Below the pieces are notes generated by a model. The model searched no databases, was not told the origin of the DNA, and worked only from the letters and a program-made list of their open reading frames with translations. From NCBI RefSeq assembly GCF_041261445.1, contig NZ_JBGCCU010000003.1, positions 62,001-126,000 on the forward strand: a stretch of 64,000 nucleotides of DNA, read 5' to 3'. This document shows positions 56,546-64,000 of this stretch, one piece after another (position 1 is the first letter of the stretch; every line of letters begins with the position of its first letter). A program made the translations under genes and the position numbers. Origin of the DNA: Catenulispora sp. EB89. GTDB taxonomy: Bacteria; Actinomycetota; Actinomycetes; Streptomycetales; Catenulisporaceae.

Positions 56546-56643
56546 GCACGCCGCGTTGAGCATGCCGCGTGCTCACGTCGCACGAGCACGCCGCCTCAGC
56601 ACGTCCCGTCCTCGGCCGGGCACCGCACGGTATTTTGGGAACG

Positions 56644-56690
56644 CACGAGGGCGCGCCGCGGTCGTCGCATGATCGCGGAGCGCCCTTGTG
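56644..56690. terminator. Bidirectional hairpin between zur and uppS
   Basis: CACGAGGGCGC (56644-56654) pairs with GCGCCCTTGTG (56680-56690) with one mismatch around a 25-nt loop. The convergent gene ends are within 100 bp. Confidence 0.6.
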
Positions 56691-56699
56691 TCTGTCGCG

Positions 56700-57599
56700 C
56701 TATGCGACCGCGTCGGGGTCCCCGTACTCGGCCTCGTTGTACTCGTACTCCGGCTCCGTCTCCGCGGCGAACTGCTCCTCGTTCGTGATCGCACCGCCAT
56801 AGCGCCGGTCACGTCCGACGAAGGACTCGCACGCGCGCCACAGGTTGGTGCGGTCGAAGTCCGGCCAGAGGGTGTTGTCGAAGACGAACTCCGCATAGGC
56901 CGACTCCCACATAAGGAAGTTGGACGTACGGTGCTCTCCAGAGGAGCGGATGAACAAGTCCACGTCCGGCATATCCGGCTCGTAGAGGTAGCGCGTGACC
57001 GTCTTCTCGTTGATCTTCGCGGGATCGAGCCGGCCCGACTTGATGTCCCGGCCCATGGCGGCCATGGCGTCGGCGATCTCCCAGCGGCCGCCGTAGTTGA
57101 CGCACATGGTGAGGGTCAGGAGCTTGTTGTCCTTAGTGCGCTCCTCAGCCCACTCCAGCTCGTCGATGACGGACTTCCAGAGCCGGGGGCGGCGGCCGGC
57201 CCAGCGGATGCGGACGCCGAGTTCGTCCATCTCTCCGATGCGGCGGCGGATGGTGTCGCGGTTGAAGCCCATGAGGAAGCGCACCTCCTCTGGAGAGCGC
57301 TTCCAGTTCTCTGTAGAGAACGCATAGGCGGAGATGTGCGTAATACCGCCGAGCTGCACAGCGCCCTCGACGACGTCGAACAGCGACGCCTCGCCGACCT
57401 TGTGGCCCTCTATGCGCGACAGGCCGCGCTCCTTGGCCCAGCGGCCGTTGCCGTCCATCACCAGGGCCACGTGCCGGGGCACCAGGTCCAGCGGGAGGTC
57501 CGGCGGCAGCTTGCCGTCCTTGTGCGGGAAGGGGTCCCGGTTGACGCCCGGCTGCCGCTTGGCGAGGCGCTCTTCCAGGATCCGTCGGGTCAGTCTCAC
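56700..57599 (-). CDS. uppS: Isoprenyl transferase (undecaprenyl diphosphate synthase type)
   Basis: A 299-aa cis-prenyltransferase that builds the lipid carrier for cell-wall synthesis. Motifs: [18 protein letters not shown] (catalytic Asp), [13 protein letters not shown] and [18 protein letters not shown]. The C-terminal acidic tail is a little long. Start GTG 57599. recO lies upstream (57644) on the same strand. Confidence 0.95.
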   Translation of the reverse strand: MRLTRRILEERLAKRQPGVNRDPFPHKDGKLPPDLPLDLVPRHVALVMDGNGRWAKERGLSRIEGHKVGEASLFDVVEGAVQLGGITHISAYAFSTENWKRSPEEVRFLMGFNRDTIRRRIGEMDELGVRIRWAGRRPRLWKSVIDELEWAEERTKDNKLLTLTMCVNYGGRWEIADAMAAMGRDIKSGRLDPAKINEKTVTRYLYEPDMPDVDLFIRSSGEHRTSNFLMWESAYAEFVFDNTLWPDFDRTNLWRACESFVGRDRRYGGAITNEEQFAAETEPEYEYNEAEYGDPDAVA

Positions 57600-57643
57600 C
57601 GCTCCACCTATCTCGTCTTACGTCTTACGTCGCGTGCTCATGC

Positions 57644-58375
57644 TCACCGCTCCACCAGCCGCAGGGACCGCAGGCCGCGCTCCAGGTGCCACTGCAGGTA
57701 GGCGGCGACCAGGCCGCTGCCCTCCCGCCGGTGCTTGTCGGCGCTGGCGTCGGCGGCCCCCCAGTCCCCCGCGAGCAACGCCCCCAGCAGGGCGAGTGTC
57801 TCACGGGCCGGCGCCACCGACCCCGACGGCTTGCAGTCCGAGCACACCACCCCGCCGGCCGGCAGGTTGAAGAACCGGTGCGACCCCGGGTCCCCGCAGC
57901 GTGCGCAGTCCTCGAAGGACGGCGCGTAGCCGGCGATGGCCAGGGAGCGCAGCAGGAACGCGTCCAGGACCAGCCCGGCGGCGTGCTCGCCCGAGGCCAG
58001 CGTACGCAACCCGCCGACGAGCAGGAGGTACTGCTGCACGGCGGGCACATCATCTTCACTCAACCGCTCGGCGGCCTCCAGCATCGCCTGCCCCGCGGTG
58101 TAGGCGGGGTAGTCGGAGACCAGCGTGCCGCCGTACGCCGCCAGCGTCTCGGCCTGCGTGACCAGGTGCAGGTCGCGGCCCTGCTTCTCGAAGATCTGGA
58201 CGTCGACGAACGTGAACGGCTCCAGCCGCGACCCGAACTTCGACGAGGTCCGCCGCACCCCCTTGGCCACGGCCCGGACCCGCCCGCGATCCCGGGTGAG
58301 GAACGTGATGATGCGGTCGGCCTCCCCGAGGTTCCGGGTGCGCAGGACGACGCCTTCATCACGGTGCAGGGGCAT
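57644..58375 (-). CDS. recO: DNA repair protein RecO
   Basis: A 243-aa recombination mediator that helps load RecA. It shows the N-terminal OB-fold ([38 protein letters not shown]) and a zinc site CARCGD/CSDC. Start ATG 58375; a GTG/ATG further up would add nine residues. Usual neighbour of uppS in actinobacteria. Confidence 0.95.
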   Translation of the reverse strand: MPLHRDEGVVLRTRNLGEADRIITFLTRDRGRVRAVAKGVRRTSSKFGSRLEPFTFVDVQIFEKQGRDLHLVTQAETLAAYGGTLVSDYPAYTAGQAMLEAAERLSEDDVPAVQQYLLLVGGLRTLASGEHAAGLVLDAFLLRSLAIAGYAPSFEDCARCGDPGSHRFFNLPAGGVVCSDCKPSGSVAPARETLALLGALLAGDWGAADASADKHRREGSGLVAAYLQWHLERGLRSLRLVER

Positions 58376-58406
58376 TGTCCAAGTGTAGGCGCGGCCACGC
58401 ACATCG

Positions 58407-58446
58407 AGGGCCCGCGAGAGGCGAACTGCAACCTCCCGCGGGCCCT
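58407..58446 (-). terminator. Terminator hairpin after the TerB-like gene
   Basis: AGGGCCCGCG (58407-58416) pairs perfectly with CGCGGGCCCT (58437-58446) around a 20-nt loop, directly after the stop of the gene at 58461-60023 and before recO. Confidence 0.75.
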
Positions 58447-58460
58447 GTTGCTGCGGATCG

Positions 58461-60023
58461 CTAAGGCTGCCGCGGCGGCTGGTACTGCCAGCCGGCCGGA
58501 CCCTCGTCGGGCCGGGTGACGTGCGTCGGCTCCTCGGCCGGATCGGCGGGCTCGGCCGGCTTCGGCTGCGCGACCTGCGACAGCGGAATGGCCATGGTCT
58601 CCATCCCGGACGAGGTGTCGACCAGCGTGGCCGGCGGGGCCGGAATGGTCCCGCGCGCAGAGGCGGGGTCCAGCAGCGTGGGCGGCGGCGCCGGGATGGT
58701 CCGCTGCTGCGGCGGGACCGGGATGAGCACGGTCTCCATGCCGGACGGCGGCGGCGGGGCGTCCTGCGCGGCGGTGCCCCAATCCGGAGCCTGCGGCGGG
58801 ACGGCGGGCTGGGGGCCGGTGGGCGGAGCCGGCTGAGGCGCCTGAACCAGCATGGTCTCCATACCGGAACTGGCAGCCGGAACCTGCGGAGGCACGGCAG
58901 GCTGCGCGCCGGTGCCCCAAACCGGAGCCTGCGGGGACACGGCGGTCTGCGCGCCGGTGGGCGGAGCGGGCTGGGGCGCCTGAACCAGCATGGTCTCCAT
59001 GCCGGAACTGGCAGGCGGAACCGCGTCCTGCGCGCCGGTGCCCCAGGCCGGGGCAGGCTGCGCGCCAGTGGCCGGTGCAGGCTGAGGCGCCTGAACCAGC
59101 ATGGTCTCCATGCCGGAACTGGCAGGCGGAGTCTGCGGGGTTACTGCGGGCTGCGCACCAGTGGCCGGAGCGGGCTGGGGCGCCTGAATGAGCATGGTCT
59201 CCATGCCGGAGCCACCAGCCGGAACCGCATCCTGTGCGCCGGTCGACGAGCCGGGCTTCGGAGCCGGAATCAGCATCGTCTCCATGCCCGCACTACCCGC
59301 AGCCGGTGCCTGCGCTCCAGTACCGGCACCAGAGCCCCAAGCCGGAGCCTGCGCCGGGGCCTGCCCCGTGCCCCAAGCCGGAGCCTGCGCCTGGCCGCCA
59401 GCCCCCGGCGCACCCGCCACCGCCGCCGGGGCGACCGCGCCGACGATCCCGGCGACGTGCGCCTGGCTCATCCCGAGTCCGGCGCCGACGGTGTCGATCA
59501 CCGCGCGCTCGGCGGGCTGCACCGGGCCGTCGGCGGCGGCCACCCGGGTCGCGCCGGTGACCAGGGCCTCGCGGCCGGCGTCGGGGAGTTGGCCGGCCAG
59601 GCCGGCGAGCAGCTGCGCCAGGTCGGCCGGGACCACCTGCATGTCCTGGGCCAGGACCGCCTCGGTGTAGCCGATCGCGCCGGCGTTGGCGATCTCCTGG
59701 ACCGCCGTCGCGCGGGCCGCCGGGTGGTCCCAGCCGCCGCGGCGCAGGACGTTGACCATCACCGCTCGGACCGTGTTCTGCAGCAGGTCGGTGAACTGGG
59801 CCGCGGTGGGGCGGGAGAGCACGGTGTCGCGGAAGTCGTTCTTGCAGTAGGTACAGCGGATGAACTCGCCGACGGTCTTCAGCGGGATCAGGGGGATGAA
59901 GAACAGCGTGAAGAAACGCTGGGCTTTGCGACGTTCGTAGTTGCGGTCCGCACCACAGGTCGGGCAGGAGAACACTCCGCTGCCGATGACCCGGAAGACG
60001 GTTTTCCAGCCCCAGATGATCAT
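58461..60023 (-). CDS. Zinc-ribbon and TerB-domain protein with GMETM repeats
   Basis: A 520-aa protein. N-terminus: zinc-ribbon ([24 protein letters not shown]) around a membrane-like [12 protein letters not shown]; then a TerB-type helical domain ([20 protein letters not shown]). The last ~270 residues are Pro/Ala/Gln-rich and carry seven GMETxxxx motifs ([20 protein letters not shown] and variants), each with Ile or Val three residues after the Thr. That is the pThr-x-x-Ile/Val pattern bound by FHA domains (established knowledge for the pattern; role here is inference). TerB domains occur in tellurite-resistance and membrane stress systems. Confidence 0.82.
   Translation of the reverse strand: MIIWGWKTVFRVIGSGVFSCPTCGADRNYERRKAQRFFTLFFIPLIPLKTVGEFIRCTYCKNDFRDTVLSRPTAAQFTDLLQNTVRAVMVNVLRRGGWDHPAARATAVQEIANAGAIGYTEAVLAQDMQVVPADLAQLLAGLAGQLPDAGREALVTGATRVAAADGPVQPAERAVIDTVGAGLGMSQAHVAGIVGAVAPAAVAGAPGAGGQAQAPAWGTGQAPAQAPAWGSGAGTGAQAPAAGSAGMETMLIPAPKPGSSTGAQDAVPAGGSGMETMLIQAPQPAPATGAQPAVTPQTPPASSGMETMLVQAPQPAPATGAQPAPAWGTGAQDAVPPASSGMETMLVQAPQPAPPTGAQTAVSPQAPVWGTGAQPAVPPQVPAASSGMETMLVQAPQPAPPTGPQPAVPPQAPDWGTAAQDAPPPPSGMETVLIPVPPQQRTIPAPPPTLLDPASARGTIPAPPATLVDTSSGMETMAIPLSQVAQPKPAEPADPAEEPTHVTRPDEGPAGWQYQPPRQP
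58590..59300 (-). repeat. Seven-fold coding repeat in the TerB-like gene
   Basis: The DNA string ATGGTCTCCATGCCGG (plus strand) and close variants recur seven times at irregular 75-140 bp spacing, together with a repeated proline-rich linker ([12 protein letters not shown]). DNA identity between copies is high. Confidence 0.9.
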
Positions 60024-60040
60024 TGGTACTAGTCCCCTCC

Positions 60041-60059
60041 GTTCCGCGCGTTACGGAAC
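60041..60059 (-). terminator. Short hairpin after leuA
   Basis: GTTCCG (60041-60046) and CGGAAC (60054-60059) form a 6-bp stem, flanked by CCCT/AGGG that could extend it. It lies between leuA and the following gene on the same strand. Confidence 0.45.
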
Positions 60060-60116
60060 AGAGGGAATCCTTCCACAACCACCCCGGTCGTTGGATAGGC
60101 CGGGTCAGGGGAAACG

Positions 60117-62005
<1,889 letters not shown>

Positions 62006-62142
62006 AGCGTTGCCACGTTATCCCGACCGTCTCACCGGTCGCACTCCCCGTCCGTGATCCGAGACACCAGGGCCCCTCAGCTGCGCTGCCGCACCGGGCT
62101 TCACTCGATCAGCGTAATCGCCGCCCGCAGCCCGCGCACAAT

Positions 62143-62158
62143 CGTGACCAAGGTCACG
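62143..62158. promoter_or_regulatory. Perfect CRP-like palindrome upstream of the M4 protease
   Basis: CGTGACC-AA-GGTCACG includes GTGA-N6-TCAC, the core recognised by CRP-family regulators, 21 bp before the protease start and 138 bp before the leader peptide on the other strand. Confidence 0.4.
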
Positions 62159-62179
62159 AATCCCGCCATAGTTACCGCT

Positions 62180-63247
62180 ATGACGAGGGCTACGACGAGG
62201 ACTCCCTTCTGCGGCATCGTCCCGCCGCACCTGCTGTCCCGCCTGGCGGACTCCGACCTCCACGTGGCGGACGCGGCACGCCGCACGCTGACCGCCGACG
62301 CCCGGCACCGCCTCACCCGCAGCGCCGTCCCGTGGGTCGGCGAGCGGCACCTGGCGGCGCCGACCACCGTGGAGCGCAGCGACGACCGCTCGATCTTCGA
62401 CGACCACGACACCGAGAACCTGCCCGGCTCGGAGGTGCGCGCGGAGGGCGGGCCGACGACCGGGGACCCGAGCGCCGACGAGGCCTACGACGGGCTCGGC
62501 GCGACCTTCGACTTCTATCTGAAGGTCTACAACCGGTGGTCCGTGGACGGCCAGGGGCTGCCGTTGAAGGGGACCGTCCACTACGGCGTGCAGTACGACA
62601 ACGCCTTCTGGAACGGCTCGCAGATGGTGTTCGGCGACGGGGACGGCGCGGTGTTCGGCCGGTTCACCGGAGCGGTGGACGTCATCGGGCACGAGCTCAC
62701 ACACGGCGTGACGCAGTACACGGCGAACCTCGTCTACCGCGGGCAGTCCGGCGCGCTGAACGAGTCGGTGTCGGACTGCTTCGGTTCGATGGTCAAGCAG
62801 TATCAGCTCGGCCAGGACGCGGCGGATGCGGACTGGCTGATCGGGGCGGGGTTGTTCCTGCCCTCGGTGCAGGGGGTCGCGCTGCGGTCGATGAAGGACC
62901 CGGGGACGGCTTACGACGATCCGCATCTCGGGCAGGATCCCCAGCCGGCGGCCATGTCAGGGTACGTCGACACGACTACGGACGATGGCGGGGTGCATAT
63001 CAACTCCGGGATTCCCAACCGCGCGTTCTACCTGGCGGCTACTGGGATCGGGGGTAAGTCGTGGGAGGGCGCCGGGGCGGTTTGGTACGACGTGCTGACG
63101 TCGCCCACGCTGCCGGCCGCCGCGACGTTCGCCACGTTCGGTACGGCGACCGTGCACGCTGCCGAGGCGCGCTTCGGGCGCAGGTCGGCGCAGGCGCACG
63201 CGGTGGCGGCGGCTTGGCGGGAGGTCGGGGTTTCGGTTCACAGCTGA
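62180..63247 (+). CDS. M4-family (thermolysin/protealysin-like) metallopeptidase
   Basis: A 355-aa zinc protease. The active site is IGHELTHGVTQYT with the downstream Glu ligand in GALNESVSDCFGS; the C-terminal His is in DDGGVHINSGIPNRAFY. The N-terminus has FCGIVPPHLLSRLA, the short protealysin-type propeptide motif, and no signal peptide, as in protealysin relatives that act inside cells or leave without a Sec signal. ATG 62180 lacks a clear ribosome site. Confidence 0.92.
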   Translation: MTRATTRTPFCGIVPPHLLSRLADSDLHVADAARRTLTADARHRLTRSAVPWVGERHLAAPTTVERSDDRSIFDDHDTENLPGSEVRAEGGPTTGDPSADEAYDGLGATFDFYLKVYNRWSVDGQGLPLKGTVHYGVQYDNAFWNGSQMVFGDGDGAVFGRFTGAVDVIGHELTHGVTQYTANLVYRGQSGALNESVSDCFGSMVKQYQLGQDAADADWLIGAGLFLPSVQGVALRSMKDPGTAYDDPHLGQDPQPAAMSGYVDTTTDDGGVHINSGIPNRAFYLAATGIGGKSWEGAGAVWYDVLTSPTLPAAATFATFGTATVHAAEARFGRRSAQAHAVAAAWREVGVSVHS

Positions 63248-63256
63248 GCGCTCGGG

Positions 63257-63300
63257 GCGTCGGGCTTCGGGCGTCGGGCTTCGGGCTTCGGGCTTCGGGG
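63257..63300. repeat. 7-bp tandem repeat
   Basis: About six copies of CTTCGGG/CGTCGGG in tandem just after the protease stop. Probably slippage; no stem or gene is evident. Confidence 0.7.
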
Positions 63301-63348
63301 CGGAAAATCAATCGCTGCCAACGCGGGCCGTGCCTAGCATCGGCTGTG

Positions 63349-64000
63349 ATGACTATCACGATCCGGGAAATCGACCTCGCCGGCGCGGACGCGATGTCCA
63401 CGCTGCTTCCACTCTTCCGGGCCGCGACGGCGGTCGCCGCGCCGCGCGCGCCGGAACCCTCCGAGTCGTACCTCAGGCTGCAGATCGGCCCGCGCGCGGC
63501 CCGCCATATCGCGTGCCTGGTCGCCTATGACGGCGACCGTCCGGCCGGGTTCGCGCGGATGAACCATGGCAAGGTCGCGAACCGGGACATGGTGTACGGC
63601 GAGCTGTGGATCCCGGCCGGAGACCGTGACGAGGTGACCGGGGCGTTGGTGGAGGCGTGCCGAGACTACGCGCGCGGGCGGGATGCCACCCGGCTCGTGC
63701 TCGACACCAGCGAGCTGTCCGGCTACGACGCCGTCTGCGGTGCCGGCGGCGGCCGGGCGCTGTCCAGCGACTACCGTCGTCAGCTGGATCTCACGGCGAT
63801 CGACCACCAGCAGTACGCCGCCTGGGCCGCGCCGACGGAGAAGAACTCGCACTACCGGGTCGACATCTGGCGGACCCCCACGCCGGAGCACCTGCTGGGG
63901 CCGCTGGTCGTGGCGTACGACGTCATGCGCGACGCCCCGACCGGGGAGCTCGTGATCGAGACCCCGCCACCGGATGTGGATCGGCGGCGGCAGACTGAGG
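63349..64000 (+). CDS. GNAT-family acetyltransferase, 3' end cut off
   Basis: The open frame (217 codons visible) starts MTITIREIDLAGADAMSTLL and looks like a tandem GNAT protein: ARMNHGKVANRDMVYGELWI then ALVEACRDYARGRDATRLVL is the first domain's acetyl-CoA region, and a second domain begins near GPLVVAYDVMRDAP. The window ends before its stop. GTG 63346 is one codon earlier and equally possible. Confidence 0.75.
   Translation, partial: MTITIREIDLAGADAMSTLLPLFRAATAVAAPRAPEPSESYLRLQIGPRAARHIACLVAYDGDRPAGFARMNHGKVANRDMVYGELWIPAGDRDEVTGALVEACRDYARGRDATRLVLDTSELSGYDAVCGAGGGRALSSDYRRQLDLTAIDHQQYAAWAAPTEKNSHYRVDIWRTPTPEHLLGPLVVAYDVMRDAPTGELVIETPPPDVDRRRQTE

Overview
This is a 64 kb piece of a very GC-rich actinobacterial chromosome. 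The evidence is heavy use of GTG starts, many secreted proteins with actinomycete signal peptides and lipoboxes, a dgt-dnaG-sigma cluster, a znu/zur-uppS-recO block, eukaryotic-type GlyS, PPDK and many ECF/TetR/LacI/AraC regulators. A Catenulispora- or Streptomyces-like soil actinomycete fits best; the genus is inference.

Layout. 1-11.6 kb: end of a two-component system, a secreted sedolisin with a large secreted partner, and small regulator/enzyme pairs (LacI, lipase/TetR, hydrolase, aldo-keto reductase/AraC). 11.6-23.5 kb: an unusual biosynthetic locus that I read as a new type of RiPP (ribosomal peptide) cluster. 23.6-38.2 kb: mostly secreted or envelope proteins (Tat hydrolase, phosphoesterase, beta-propellers, lipoproteins), ECF sigma with a convergent zinc anti-sigma, hydrolase-OsmC fusion, FGGY kinase. 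38.3-62 kb: core genes (sigma factor, dnaG, dgt, ppdK, YceI, dus, glyS, zinc uptake and zur, uppS, recO, TerB-like protein, leuA). The window ends with an M4 protease and a cut-off acetyltransferase.

The RiPP locus has two divergent operons around a control region at 14.33-14.63 kb. Leftward: MFS exporter, a 100-aa PqqD-like recognition protein and an HExxH enzyme of the peptide beta-hydroxylase type. Rightward: a 60-aa precursor, a very strong hairpin, then overlapping genes for a fold-III PLP enzyme, a 2OG-oxygenase-like protein that has lost its metal ligands, its intact paralogue, a second fold-III PLP enzyme with a repeat-rich N-terminus, an arginase-family enzyme whose N-terminus looks like a fused PqqD-type recognition domain, and a fold-I PLP enzyme. 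A GNAT protein and an APH-like kinase flank it. The precursor has two Arg-Pro sites near its C-terminus, natural targets for Arg-to-Orn conversion. I know of no described pathway with this combination.

Other notable items: a complete leuA attenuation leader (19-aa peptide with four Leu codons plus a long hairpin), seven GMETM-type repeats in the TerB-like protein that look like phosphothreonine docking sites, a Gly/Arg-rich insert in primase, a Zur box before the zinc-uptake genes, a decayed vapBC pair, and several clean operator palindromes. No rRNA, tRNA, CRISPR, insertion sequence or prophage was seen.
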